A stretch of 64,000 bases of DNA from Volvox africanus (lineage: Eukaryota; Chlorophyta; Chlorophyceae; Chlamydomonadales; Volvocaceae). The stretch spans positions 372,001-436,000 of the forward strand of contig BSDZ01000030.1 of NCBI GenBank assembly GCA_030268105.1, given 5' to 3'. Below are positions 1-11,473 of this stretch, one piece after another (the first letter of the stretch is position 1; every line of letters begins with the position of its first letter). The notes beneath the pieces are model-generated. The model had not been told where the DNA came from. It worked only from the letters and a program-made list of their open reading frames with translations, and did no database searches. A program made the position numbers and the translations under genes.

Positions 1-477
1 ACCCTTGCATCATGCGAATGCTGGAAAGGCTTATCGGTTGTTATACGTGAACATCACCTATGTGCAGTAGGGTTGCCACACTTAGGATCGGCCTCCTAGT
101 GTGAGTCGTATGGCATCGCGATGCTACGAGTATAACAGATGCGAGGACGGCTAAGTAAGATAAGACATTCGATACCGGAGAACACTCGTGTGTTCAACAT
201 TATTATTATACACTCTTCTACTTAGCCCGAGCTAAGCCTGAACTTCACTTATCACCGCTGCGTGATGATTGCTTGCTTCCGGCGCTGACGGTGATTACGT
301 CCATTGCATCGCTTCAGTCTGTAAGATTGTAAGTTATATTTCTTCTTGTCTTGAAGTCTTCTGCTGTCTCTGTTTGCTCTCGCTTGCCTTGCTGTACTTG
401 CAAGTGCTCACACATCGGTGTCGAAAGCCTTCAGACGCGCAGGTACTTATGAGCAAACCCGAAGGAGAGGTACAACA
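1..477 (+). repeat. Family A LTR, 3' part (cut by window edge)
   Basis: The last 477 bp of an A LTR in sense orientation, ending in the family terminus GAGAGGTACAACA. It matches the 3' part of the LTR at 11,489-12,323. It interrupts the antisense B integrase fragment that follows, so it is probably a solo LTR or the end of an inserted A element. The left flank and target-site duplication lie outside the window. Confidence 0.9.
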
Positions 478-1089
478 CCTTCACGTCTGTCATGCGGGAT
501 AGGAATGATATGGCAAAGGTTTTAGCCACAGGGATATTTACTTCCAATTCTCGCCACACGGGTAGCACAGGATGGAATCCATAATTCAAAAAGAAGGGGC
601 TTTGACCTGTAGAGCGGTTAACAGCATTGTTAAGCGCAAATTCTGCCAAAGTCAGAAATGTATCCCAAACGGAGGGTGTGCGGCCCGCGAAATTCCTTAA
701 CATATCGCCCAGCGTGCGATTTGTGCATTCAGTTTGCCCATCAGATTGTGGATGATATGCTGTGCTCAAACAAACGCGCATACCGACATGTTCACATAGT
801 GCTTCCCAAAACTTAGACGTGAATTGATCACCGCGATCGGATATCACATTTTTAGGAACACCATGCAATCGGACCACGTTATCAAAAAATAATCGTGCTG
901 TTTGCTCAGCGGTGCAAGACGAGGTGCAGGGGGCTAAGTGAACCATCTTGGTGAAGCGAACTACCATAATGAACACCAAGTCGTATCCCCCCTCAGTTTT
1001 GGGTAGCGCGACTATGAAGTCCATTGAAACACTTTCCCAAGGGGCATCCGGTATAGGTAAAGGTTGTAATAAAGCCTGGCCCTTACCAG
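478..1089 (-). pseudogene. Family B integrase fragment
   Basis: Minus-strand integrase fragment. It holds the catalytic core ([13 protein letters not shown] with the first Asp, then ISDRGD, then the DGQTECTNRTLGD segment with the Glu) and the post-core region up to LSRMTDVK. The zinc finger, RT and chromodomain are missing. The residues [20 protein letters not shown] assign it to family B rather than A. One edge is an A LTR; the other is the B LTR at 1,090. The sense strand starts at ctggtaagggcc, immediately after the point where the plus-strand B pol at 18,319-18,408 stops. The two pieces look like halves of one interrupted gene. Non-functional. Confidence 0.88.
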
Positions 1090-1903
1090 TGTTGTATCCT
1101 TCCTTCTTTGATCATGCACTGAATCTGCACGTCCAAGTATTAGCTACACGTGCATGGTGCTTACGAACAGCAAGACACTTCAGTGCAAGCAACGTGACAG
1201 CGGAACACTTATAGATAAGGAAAGATTCAACTTACAATGATCTTCAGTTGCAAATTAGAAGTCTGCCGTCAGACCCCGCGGGCAGTGTTCATCATCCGGC
1301 TGGGAATACTATGCTGGAATAGCTCAGGCCGATAATAAATGAGTAAAACGTATATATCAGAATCAGACCGAGTTAAGTACACGAGTACTTGATCCCAATT
1401 AGCGTCAAGCCGACTTCGGTCTCTAGGCGGCCGTCCTCGCACCTATCACGTCGCGATACCGATGTGCAGTACAGGTCTCACTGGATTCCGATCTCAAGTG
1501 TGAGTACCTTCGTAGCACTGTTCTGAATATCGCGTAATCCGTGATATTAATGGATGCAACGCATGCAATATGCGAAGGTCCGAATATCTATATTTGGTTG
1601 CCGACCCAACCATCGCGATCGTCACGTTCTCGCATACGCGTATGGTTTATGACACGGATGAGGTAATAATATTTAAAGTATTATTACGTGGGATATTATG
1701 CCAACAGATAGATCGTGCATTAATATCAGCCTCGAGTCAAACATGTTGACCGACAGCGCGATGTCGTAGATGATAATGCGACATGCCTGATTAGCTAGAT
1801 ATACCCGAGTATATCATGCTAATATGATTATATCATGCTTCATAATGCTCGAATGTATTGCGGCCTACTTCGGTGTGAACGGTGATCGATCCGTCGTACA
1901 ACA
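1090..1903 (-). repeat. Family B LTR (3' LTR of element B1)
   Basis: Reads on the plus strand TGTTGTATCC...TCGTACAACA, 814 bp, with perfect TGTTGTA/TACAACA ends. A polypurine tract lies next to its right end, so it is the 3' LTR of the minus-strand element. Confidence 0.93.
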
Positions 1904-1918
1904 ACTATCCCCCCTCCC
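1904..1918 (-). other. Polypurine tract
   Basis: On the minus strand GGGAGGGGGGATAGT directly abuts the LTR start TGTTGTACG. It is the plus-strand priming site of a Ty3/gypsy element. The same tract is found at 11,474, 42,025, 44,933 and 48,088. Confidence 0.9.
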
Positions 1919-1962
1919 ATATGCAGTGTCCTCGCTGCATCGAACAGCATCGACTGCAGAGA

Positions 1963-2397
1963 TCATTGGGTCTGCGTGGCACGTAGACAAGCTTCCTCCA
2001 ATAGGGGCTTCATTTCTGGCGAGAAATTACGCGTCGGCTCCCATGAGTTATGCTCGCTAGAATAGCCAGTCCACTTGACCCGATACTCGTTCACCTTCCG
2101 CTTTCGTCGCTGTCGACCTATACGACGAACCCGATAATCCAGTATCCGCTCCACATCATACACCTTTTGCTTGCCTGCAATCCAGGTCTCGGGACCAGGG
2201 TCCATTACTGCAGCGGCATCGGTGTTGTTTGTAACGGGCGCTGTGCCACGATAAGGACAGATGGGGGAGATATGAAACGAGGGATAAATATTTTTGTCAG
2301 AAGGTAGGGATAGCTCCACAGCTACATTCCCTACCATGCGAACAACGAGATATGGACCAATCCAGCGAGGTAGTAATTTTCGGGAACCATCGGCGAG
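1963..2397 (-). pseudogene. Integrase C-terminus with chromodomain (element B1)
   Basis: Sense from [16 protein letters not shown] to the stop at 1,963. It contains the GPY/F-type module ([16 protein letters not shown]) and a chromodomain with [30 protein letters not shown] and a C-terminal helix. Chromodomains of this type bind modified histones and direct integration to heterochromatin. The segment is cut from the rest of pol by the LTR at 2,398-3,198. The open frame that runs on upstream of 2,398 is LTR sequence and should not be read as part of the gene. Confidence 0.9.
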
Positions 2398-3198
2398 GTT
2401 CGATCGCCGTTTATACCAAAGTAGACTGCAACCCATTAGAGCATTATGAAGCATGATATAATCATATGAGCATGATATATTTGAGTATATCTGGCTAATC
2501 AGGCATGTCGCATTATCATCTACGACATCGCGCTGTCGGTCAACATGTTTGACTCGAGGCTGATATTAATGCACGACCTATCTATTGGTATAATATCTCA
2601 CGTAATAATACTTTAAATATTATTACCTCATCCGTGTCATAAACCATACGCGTATGCAAGAGTGCGACGATCACAATGGTTGGGTCGGCAACCGAATATC
2701 GATATTCGGACCTTTGCATATTGCATGCGTTGCATCCAATAATATCACGAATGACACGATATTTGGAGCAGTATTACCAAGGTACTCACACTTGAGATCG
2801 TAATCCAGTGAGACCTGTACTGCACATCGGTATCACGACGTGATAGGTGCGAGGACGGCCGCCTAGAGACCGAAGTCGGCTCGTGCTACTTTGGACTAAG
2901 TACTCGTGTACTTAACTCTATCTAATTCGCATACATACTTTATAATCACTTATGTTCGGCCTGAGCTATTCCAGCACAGCATCCCCAGCCGGATGATGAA
3001 CATTGCCCGTGGGGTCTGACGGCCATCCACCGCTTTGTAAATGAAGACTATTGTAAGTTGAATCTTTCCTTATTCTTGAGTCTTCCGCTGTCACTTTGTC
3101 CGCATTGGATCGCCTTGCTGTCCGTAAGCTTGGCGAGCACTTAGCTAACATCCAGATGTGCAGATTCAGTGCATGATTGAAGAAGGAGGGATACAACA
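2398..3198 (+). repeat. Solo family B LTR inside integrase, opposite orientation
   Basis: A B LTR of 801 bp in plus sense, flanked by a perfect 5-bp target-site duplication gcgag (2,393-2,397 and 3,199-3,203). The first dozen bases of the family (TGTTGTACGCTG) are missing; it starts at gttcgatc. The 3' end (GGGATACAACA) is intact. It splits the coding frame between TKNLRSLA and LADGSRKLL. Confidence 0.92.
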
Positions 3199-6100
3199 GC
3201 GAGTGAACGCAGGTTCTTAGTGCTCAATAATGCCATTTGTCCCACAGAAAATGTTACATCTCGTTTGGATTTATTATAGTAGTCTGTCGTCCGTTGTTGT
3301 GCCGCGTCCAAACATGCCTTCACGTCTGTCATGCGGGATAGGAACGACTTGGCAAAGGTTTTAGCCACAGGGATATTTACTTCCAATTCTCGCCACACGG
3401 GTAGTGCAGGATGGAATCCATAATTCAAAAAGAAGGGGCGAGCGGTTAACAGCATTGTTAAGCGCAAATCCTGCCGAAGTCAGAAACGTATCCCAAACGG
3501 AGGGTGTGCGGCCCGCGAAATTCCTTAACATATCGCCCAGCGTGCGATTTGTGCATTCGGTTTGCCCATAGGATTGCGGATGATATGCTGTGCTCAAACA
3601 AACGCGCATACCGACATGTTCACATAGTGCTTCCCAAAACTTAGACGTGAATTGATCGCCGCGATCGGATATCACATTTTTAGGAACACCATGCAATCGG
3701 ATCACGTTATTGAAAAATAATCGTGCTGTTTGCTCAGCGGTGCAAGACGAGGTGCAGGGGGCTAAGTGAACCGTCTTGGTCAAGCAAACGACCATAACGA
3801 ACACCGAGTCGTATCCCCCCTCAGTTTTGGGCAGTGCGACTATGAAGTCCATTGAAACACTTTCCCAAGGGGCATCTGGTATAGGTAAAGGTTGTAATAA
3901 ACCCTGGCCCTTACCGGATAGTGCTTTGTTGCACTGACATAAACTGCACCTTTGCACAAAGTTTTCTGAATCCTTCACCACGCGCAGCCACCAGAACAAG
4001 CGTCGTACTAGCTCTGCCAATCGTGTGCTTCCAGGGTGTCCTGCAAATGGGTCCTCGTGGAACCGAGCAAGAATATCGTAGCGCAGAGCATCGTCGTTCA
4101 GCATGACGATTTGTGTGGTCGAACCATCCATCCGTAGCCATAAACCGTTGCGCTTGTGCAGATGTTCCACATTATGTGGCGTAGCGAACCATGGATCCAC
4201 TTCATACGCCATCTTGAGTCGTTGCGCAAGGTCTGCTGCTATCGGAACCTCCTGACTGCACGAACGGGTAACCGGTGCTGCCAGAATCGCAGCGTGTAAT
4301 GATGGATGTCGACTGAGGACGTCAGCAATATTAATTCTGCCGGCGATATACTCCCATGTATAGTCGAAACGAGATAGATACTCCATCCATCTGGCTTGTT
4401 GTCGGTTGAGCGTGGGGACACTCTGTAAGAATGTCAGCGGTTTGTGGTCGGTCTTCAGTGTAAAAGGGCGGCCTTCGAGGTAACAGCGCCATTCCTTTAA
4501 AGCATGTAGAACTGCCAACAGCTCCTGCTCTCCGGTCTCTGCACCGGAGAATTTCTTACTCGTGAAGGCGATCGGTCGTCCTTCCTGCAACAATACAGCG
4601 CCGCTTCCATGCAGGGAAGCATCCGATATTACCCCTACACGGAATGGTAACGAGTAATCAGGAAAAGAGAGGGTAACGTCATCAGAGACGATTAGCTTGA
4701 GCTCTTCGAATACCCGCTGGCACGCGGGTGTCCAGGCCTCGAGAGAAGCGAAACCTCCTTTCTTTGTCAGATTCGTAAGCGGGGCTGCAATAATGGAGTA
4801 TTTATTAATAAACTTACGGAAGTAGTTAGTCAAGCCTAAGAACTGGCGTAGTTCAGTGAGGTTCTGAGGTGCGGGCCACTCGCGAACCACACCTACCTTC
4901 CGTGGGTCCATTCTTACCACAGTGGCCAACACGATGTGGCCTAAATACTCCACCTGAGGCTGCGCCCAAAAACACTTGGCGCGTTTAGCAAACAATTGCT
5001 CCTGCTTCATCACCTCAAGCACGAGCTCAAGATGCTTCAGATGCTCCTCGCGCGTCTTGGAATATATCAAAATATCATCCAAGTAACAAACGACGAACCT
5101 GTCGATATACGGTCTGAACATGCGGTCCATCACTGCTTGAAATGTGGCGGGCGCATTTGTAAGTCCTGACGACAAGGCTGTGTACTTGAAGTGACCAAAG
5201 GGGGTCCGGAAAGCAATTCTCGGAATATCAGAAGCAGCAATGCGTATCTGGTTATACCCCTGTTGTAGATCAATCGAGGATAAATAAGCTGAGCCTTTCA
5301 GCTTATCGAGCAGGTCATCAACACGCGGCAAAGGGTAGCAATTTTTAATCGTAGTCGCATTCAAGCCCCAATAATCAATGCACAAACGCAACGTCCCATC
5401 CTTCTTACCGACAAACAATATCGGTGCAGAGTATGGCGATGTGCTGGGCCGAACCATACCCTTTGCGAGCAGATCCCTCACTTGCCGCTTCATCCGCTCA
5501 ACTTTAGCGGGCTTAACCTATACATTGGTAGTGAAACGGGTTGTGCTCGGGCACAAGAGGGATCAGATGGTCAGCAGGTAACATAGGTGGGAGCCCCGGG
5601 ATGACAAATGCATCGGTATAATTTGGCAATGGGGGCGGGGGGCTGCTGTCAGAATCTTTCACAAGAGACTGCGTGGTGGTAGCAATCGATTGCACCCAAG
5701 GCCTCACAAGCAATTCATGGATGTTTTTCCTTATCATTTGATAAGCTTGTCTTACACCCTTCAAGCTTGGGTTCTTCATTTTGGCGGACGAACGCCGCTA
5801 CAGCGAAATTAACCATAGGCTCCGCACAGTTCCGCCCTCCTCTGGTGTGACATCTTGATACGACAGACAAGGTACCTTAGGCGATAGGTTCCCTTTTGCA
5901 CAATGGCCAATTGTGCTGGACTCCATATCGATGTGCGCGCGGTACTGTCGATATGTCGCGGCACCCAATGTCCATGTAGTGCTGTCTCCGAGAGACCTTG
6001 TTGCACTCATTGGGCCCTAACACGCAGAGGGCCTATCGATGGGCTTAGGGTGATTCTGCCCACGATGGGATGCTTACCCTCATCAACGGGGGTAACCTGT

Positions 6101-6630
6101 CACAATCAGACGACTGTGGGGTCGACCCCAACACGTTCACCTCCTTTGCTGAGATGAAGTCGTCACTGGCACTAGTATCCTCAAGTGCCTTCATCATTCG
6201 ACCAGCGAGGCCGACTTCAATAACGGAAACACAATAATCTGTCAGAGTCGACTCCACAGATAACAAAAGTCATTCCAGGGCGGGCTCGAAATTAACAAGA
6301 ACCGCTACAGGGGCTTCATACCAGACATCAAAGGCATAGGGCAACTCTAGCAACAGAACTGGGGATCCCGCCACGTCCACACCATCAATCAATACAGTGC
6401 CTGACTTGAATCGGAGGACACGTTGCATACCGATTAACAAAGTGGTAGCCCTTCGCTGGCTGGGAAATGGTAACAACAAACATGTGGCAGTGTCCGGGCA
6501 TTGATGTCTACGTCTCCTGTACCTGACCAGCTGTTTGAACAGCTCACGCACATCTCCAACAAAGAGTCATCTTCTTCCAACACATAAGCTTGGATTGCAT
6601 ACACTCCCATTTTGTCAGTCATGAGTCCTG
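3199..6630 (-). pseudogene. Pol pseudogene of element B1
   Basis: Decayed Pol polyprotein, read right to left. About 6,270-6,622 is the N-terminal Dam-like region (TATCLLLPF, LRFKSGTVLIDGVD). About 6,045-6,266 is the protease, with its motif altered to DTSASDDFIS, so the catalytic DTGA is lost. 5,513-5,779 is the protease-RT connector. 3,361-5,493 is a 710-codon open stretch with RT ([16 protein letters not shown]), RNase H (ISDAS, TDHKPLT, NIADVLSRH), the integrase zinc finger (CSLCQCNK) and core. The parts lie in different frames. The integrase tail is displaced by the LTR insertion. Not functional as it stands. Confidence 0.88.
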
Positions 6631-7326
6631 CGCATGCATGGCAGTCACATGTGGCACAAATCTCAGAGCATTTTGTCTAGCTGGAATACGCATCTCAGCT
6701 CTTAGGACGAATGGCATCATAAGAGCCTCAACACGTGATTGGTAGGCAGTTACAGTTTCATTCAGAAACATGAAAAACGAGCCGAAGGCTAATATACAGC
6801 ATGCCTCAATATCACGTGACTTCTGGGGTAAAGCGTGCAAGCAGGGTGACAGTCAACTCATCAAACGTGAAGTTTTCCCATGCAGTGATCCATTGATCAT
6901 ACCATGTCTTCGCTATACCCTCGAGGGTATTCCCAACAAAGAGATACCTCACCTCATCATGTCCACCGCCACGGACCAACCACGTAGATATGAACGAGTT
7001 GCATTCACAATGTCACGTTCAACATTCATATCATGCAAGATAAACAATTTCGGTGCCGGGATAGTAAACCTCTTCACCTCATTACCATCGGCGCGGTCTT
7101 GCATTTGAGGCAACAGTAAACCCCGTTGATCAGCAGTTCCATCTGTAACCGTTATGGCTGCTGAGCGTGGCGTAGTAAGATGGATAGGGGCCTGAAACAC
7201 AAGGGGATCTTGAGCAGTAATTGTGTCAATAGTCTCAGGATCCCTATCAAACGTTCTAGGAACGGAACCCAGCTCAAGTTGATATGCCAAGCCTATATAT
7301 GACGGGTCGTCACATCCCGCCATCAT
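6619..7326 (-). pseudogene. Gag pseudogene of element B1
   Basis: Starts with MMAGCDDPSYIGLAYQ at 7,326, the same start as the plus-strand B gags at 14,428 and 22,023. The first 110 or so residues are readable (MFQAPIHLTTP-type segment, then RFTIPAPKLF and DMNVERDIVNAT), after which the frame is lost. The Gag core resumes in other frames as a homologue of the family A GNTLEG.AKDWY segment and ends near HVTAMHAQDS. The zinc knuckle seen in families A and C is absent, so B gag here is truncated as well as frameshifted. Confidence 0.83.
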
Positions 7327-7794
7327 GGAACACTGACCAATATATTTAAATTGCGTGACAATAAACGATGCACATAATTCTAAAGCAAGTGTGCAAGCGA
7401 TTCACACGAATCTAGCACAAGAGTACCAGCAATTTGGTCAGCACACCGACAATACTCTTGCAGACTTCGAGTAGATATGGCAGATACGTACTCAGTTGGT
7501 CCCTGTAGTCCGCGCGATCAAAGCCTCCAGCTGATTAGAACGCAAGTTGTAACCAGGAGCTATCGCAAACATTGCCGGACCACTAGTTTCACCTGCAACT
7601 CAGAGCAAAGGCTCACACCACAATTGCAGTAAACTACAAAGGTATAACAACAATCACAATTTGGAAGCAACAGTATCTAATACAGCGTGGACAAGTTCTT
7701 TGGCGATAATGTCTAGTGGGCTACGTCGCCCATGGTCGACAATTGTCCTGGAAGGAACTTACTTCCGATCGAGCATCATTAGGCAGTCAGGCAA
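7327..7794 (-). other. Leader of element B1 with ORF0 relic
   Basis: Non-coding leader between the primer-binding site and gag. It carries the broken remnant of the upstream ORF that is intact in element A5 (start codon lost, internal stops). No other gene is visible. Confidence 0.7.
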
Positions 7795-7813
7795 CGAACC
7801 TGTCTCGATACCA
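7795..7813 (-). other. Primer-binding site
   Basis: Minus strand TGGTATCGAGACAGGTTCG, 4 nt (aatt) inside the 5' LTR. It begins with the TGG that pairs with a tRNA CCA end and resembles the initiator tRNA-Met site TGGTATC.GAG. The tRNA assignment is inferred. Confidence 0.8.
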
Positions 7814-7817
7814 AATT

Positions 7818-8628
7818 TGTTGTATCCTTCCTTCTTCGATCATGCACTGAATCTGCACGTCTGAGTATTAGCTACACGTGCATGGTGCTTACGAACAGCA
7901 AGACACTGCAGTGCAAGCAATGTGACAGCGGAAGACTTATAAATAAGGAAAGATTCAACTTACAATGATCTTCAGTTGCAAATTAGGAATCTGCCATCAG
8001 ACCCCGCGGGCAGCGTTCATCATCCGGCTGGGAATGCTATGCTGGAATAGCTCAGGCCGATAATAAATGAGTAAAACGTATATATCAGAATCAGACCGAG
8101 TTAAGTACACGAATACTTGACACAAAATAGCGTCAAGCCGACTTTGGTCTCTAGGCGGCCATCCTCGCACCTATCACATCGCGATACCGATGTGCAGTAC
8201 AAGTCTCACTGGATTTCGATCTCAAATGTGAGTACCTTCATAGCACTATTCTAAATACCGTGTAATCCGTGATATTAATGAATGCAATGCATGCAATATG
8301 CGAAGGTCCGAATATCGATATTCGGTTGCCGACCCAACCATCGCAATCGTCGCATTCTTACGCGTATGGTTTATGACACAGATGAGGTAATAATATTCAA
8401 AGCATTATTACGCGGAATATTATACCAACGGATAGATCGCACATTAATTATCAGCCTCGAGTCAAACATGTTGACCGACAGCACGATGTCATAGATGAGA
8501 ATGCAACATGCCTGATTAGCTAGATATACTCGAATATATCATGCTAATATGATTATATCATGCTTCGTAATGCTCGAATATAATGCAGTCCACTTTGGTG
8601 CAAGTGGGGACCGAACCAGCGTACAACA
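7818..8628 (-). repeat. Family B LTR shared by element B1 and the mini-element
   Basis: 811 bp, TGTTGTATCC...GCGTACAACA on the plus strand. It serves as 5' LTR of element B1 (primer-binding site on its left) and as 3' LTR of the mini-element on its right. It contains the 18-bp perfect palindrome CCGAATATCGATATTCGG. Confidence 0.92.
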
Positions 8629-8780
8629 TGCACTACACTATGATATCCATGCGCGGTTCCACAAGGACCCGTTAGCAGGACACCCTGGCAGCAAGCGGTT
8701 GGTCGAGTTGGTGCAACGTTCCTTCTCCTGGCCTTGTTTGGCTAAGGATGCGGCGAACTTCGTACAGACATGCAGTCTGT
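8629..8780 (+). pseudogene. Integrase zinc-finger fragment in mini-element
   Basis: About 150 bp encoding [20 protein letters not shown] through [12 protein letters not shown], the HHCC finger of a chromovirus integrase, antisense to the surrounding mini-element. It starts directly at the LTR end, at the same codon as the A integrase at 10,103. The reading frame stops making sense at the hairpin at 8,755-8,789. Confidence 0.85.
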
Positions 8781-8789
8781 ACGAAGTTC
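8755..8789. repeat. Perfect 15-bp inverted repeat at a chimeric junction
   Basis: Arms GAACTTCGTACAGAC (8,755-8,769) and GTCTGTACGAAGTTC (8,775-8,789) around the loop ATGCA. Intact integrase has only the inner ACAGAC-ATGCA-GTCTGT. The outer arm is a copied-back stretch and is then joined to antisense leader sequence. Confidence 0.93.
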
Positions 8790-9286
8790 TGCACTGGAAC
8801 ACTGACCAATATATTTAAATTGCGTGACAATAAACGATGCACATAATTCTAAAGCAAGTGTGCAAGCGATTCACACGAATCTAGCACAAGAGTACCAGCA
8901 ATTTGGTCAGCACACCGACAATACTCTTGCAGACTTCGAGTAGATATGGCAGATACGTACTCAGTTGGTCCCTGTAGTCCGCGCGATCAAAGCCTCCAGC
9001 TGATTAGAACGCAAGTTGTAACCAGGAGCTATCGCAAACATTGCCGGACCACTAGTTTCACCTGCAACTCAGAGCGAAGGCTCACACCACAATTGCAGTA
9101 AACTACAAAGGTATAACAACAATCACAATTTGGAAGCAACAGTATCTAATACAGCGTGGACAAATTCTTCGGTGATAATGTCTAGTGGGCTACGTCGCCC
9201 ATCGTCCACAGTCGTCCTAGGAAGAACTTACTTCCGATCGAGCATGATTAGGCAGTCAGGCAACGAACCTGTCTCGATACCAAATT

Positions 9287-10102
9287 TGTTGTATCCTTCC
9301 TTCTTCGATCATGCACTGAATCTGCACGTCCGAGTATTAGCTACACGTGCATGGTGCTTACGAACACCAAGACACTTCAGTGCAAGCAACGTGACAGCGA
9401 AAGACTTATAAATAAGGAAAGATTCAACTTACAATGATCTTCAGTTGCAAATTAGGAGTCTGCCGTCAGACCCCGCGGGCAGTGTTCATCATCCGGCTGG
9501 AAATGATATGCTTGAATATCTCAGGCCGATAATAAATGAGTAAAACGTATATATGGGAATTAGACTGAGTTAAGTACGTGATTACTTAATCCAAAGTAAT
9601 GTTGAGCCGACTTCGGTCTCTAGGCGGCCGTCCTCGCACCTATCATGTTCACGATACCGATGTGCAGTACAAGTCTCACTGGATTCCGATCTCAAGTGTG
9701 AGTACCTTCATAGCACTAATCTAAATACCGCATAATCCGTGATATTAATGAATGCAACGCATGCAATATGCGAAGGTCCGAATATCGATATCCGGTTGCC
9801 GACCCAACCATCACGATTGTCGCATTCTTGCATACGCGTATGGTTTATGACACAGATGAGGTAATAATATTCAAAGCATTATTACGCGGAATATTATACC
9901 AACGGATAGATCGCGCATTAATTATCAGCCTTGAATCAAACATGTTGACCGACAGCACGATGTCATAGATGAGAATGCAACATGCCTGATTAGCTAGATA
10001 TACTCGAATATATCATGCTAATATGATTATATCATGCTTCATAATGCTCGAATATAATGCGGTCCACTTCGGTGCAAGTGGGGACCGAACCAGCGTACAA
10101 CA
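9287..10102 (-). repeat. Family B LTR (5' LTR of the mini-element)
   Basis: 816 bp, TGTTGTATCC...GCGTACAACA. A primer-binding site lies on its left at 9,264-9,282. Its right edge joins A integrase at cgtgctacg. The matching other half of that gene lies at 42,844. Confidence 0.92.
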
Positions 10103-11429
10103 CGTGCTACGCTACGATATCCATGTGCGGTTCCACGAGGACCTGTTAGCAGGATACCCTGGTAGCAAGCGGTTGGTCGAATTGGTCGAGATTTGCTGGC
10201 CTCGTTTGGCTAAGGATGTGGCGAACTTCGTACAGACATGCAGTCTGTGCCAGCACAATAAGGCTTTATCCGGTAAGGGTCATGGGTTGTTGCAACCGTT
10301 GCCTGTCCCGGATGCGCCTTGGGAAAGTGTTTCCATGGACTTCGTAGTCGCGCTGCCGAAAACTGAGGGGGGATATGATGCGGTGTTCGTAATGGTCGAT
10401 CGCCTGACTAAGATGGTCCACCTAGCACCATGTACATCGTCCTGCACGGCTGAGCAAATGGCACGATTGTTTTTCGACAATGTGGTTCGGTTACACGGTG
10501 TTCCCAAAAACGTGATCTCAGACCGGGGTGGGCAGTTCACGTCTAAGTTTTGGGAAGTGCTCTGCAAGCTAGTTGGCATGCGCGTCAACCTGAGCACAGC
10601 GTATCACCCGCAGACTGATGGTCAAACTGAACGCACAAACCGCACGTTGGGTGATATGTTGCGCAATTATGCTGGTCGCACACCACTTGTTTGGGATACG
10701 TTTTTGACCGCGGCAGAATTCGCGCTTAACAGCGCTGTTAACCGCTCTACAGGCAAAAGTCCGTTTTTTCTCAACTACGGGTTTCATCCAGTGCTACCCG
10801 TGTGGCATGAGTTGGAGGTGAACGTGCCTGCTGCTAAGATCTTTGCCAAGTCTTTTATGTCCCGTATCACAGACGCGAAGTCGTGTTTGGACGCGGTGCA
10901 GCAACGAACGACGAAATACTACAACAAATCCAAGCAGGATGTGACGTTTTCGGAAGGGCAACTCGTGTTACTAAGCACCAAGAACTTGCGTACCTTGGCT
11001 GACGGATCCCGAAAACTCTTACCCCGCTGGATTGGTCCATATCCTGTCGTGCGCATGGTCGGGAATGTGGCTGTGGAGCTTGCATTGCCCGCTGATATGA
11101 CCATTCACCCCACGTTTCACGTATTGCTTGTCCGTCCTTATCGTGGTACGGAACCCGTCCCTGAGCCTGCTAACACCCCCGCAGCGATCGAACCAGTTCC
11201 CGAGATCTGGATCACTGGTAAACAGAAGTTTTACGATGTGGAGCGGGTGTTAGATTATCGCGCGCGTCGTGTGGGCCGACACCGACGTAAGCGGACAGTA
11301 CACGAGTACTTGGTCAAGTGGACAGGGTATACCAGCAAGCACAACTCATGGGAACCGGCACGCAACTTCTCGCAGGACATGAAGCCTCTGCTCAAAGAAG
11401 CCCGCAAACGTGCCACGCAAGCCCAATGA
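10103..11429 (+). pseudogene. Family A pol 3' part: integrase and chromodomain
   Basis: Plus-strand pol from just before the integrase zinc finger to the stop. It shows HHCC (DLLAGYPGS has lost one His; CSLCQHNK kept), the DDE core ([34 protein letters not shown]), the GPY/F module ([16 protein letters not shown]) and a chromodomain ([29 protein letters not shown]). The frame is open to 11,429 and is followed by a polypurine tract and A LTR. RT, protease and gag are absent: the left side is a B LTR. Residues such as [27 protein letters not shown] assign it to family A. A small deletion affects the SFWWPR region. Truncated, non-autonomous. Confidence 0.9.
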
Positions 11430-11473
11430 CCCCTGCAGTCGATGCTGTATGAAGCAGCGAGGACGCTGCATAC

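Larger units (their letters stand above)
1090..8628 (-). mobile_element. Element B1: decayed family B chromovirus
   Basis: A full-length but decayed minus-strand gypsy element. In sense order: 5' LTR (7,818-8,628), primer-binding site, leader, gag remnant, pol remnant, polypurine tract (1,904-1,918), 3' LTR (1,090-1,903). The integrase is split by a solo B LTR in the opposite orientation. Frameshifts and stops break gag, protease and the start of pol. The LTRs differ by several percent, so the insertion is old. The outer flanks (accag on the left, tgcac on the right) do not match, which suggests LTR-LTR recombination after insertion. Confidence 0.85.
7818..10102 (-). mobile_element. B mini-element (TRIM-like), minus orientation
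   Basis: Two B LTRs (7,818-8,628 and 9,287-10,102) flank only 658 bp. That interior has a primer-binding site (9,264-9,282), a leader ending just upstream of where gag should start, a 15-bp-arm hairpin at the join, and an integrase zinc-finger fragment in antisense. There is no gag, pol or polypurine tract, so it would have to be mobilised in trans. The same structure occurs twice in the opposite orientation (20,063-20,720 and 27,658-28,315). Confidence 0.82.

Noticed and set aside
269..502. Open frames of 60-120 codons repeated in every A LTR (sense or antisense, MLASGADGD... and MLYLSFAFAHKYLH...)
   Set aside because: They lie wholly within LTRs, differ in length and frame between copies, and run on into whatever flanks each insertion. 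No sign of protein-level constraint.
8755..8789. Hairpin as a transcription terminator
   Set aside because: It lies at a chimeric joint, has no U-run, and the genome is eukaryotic; a recombination origin explains it fully.
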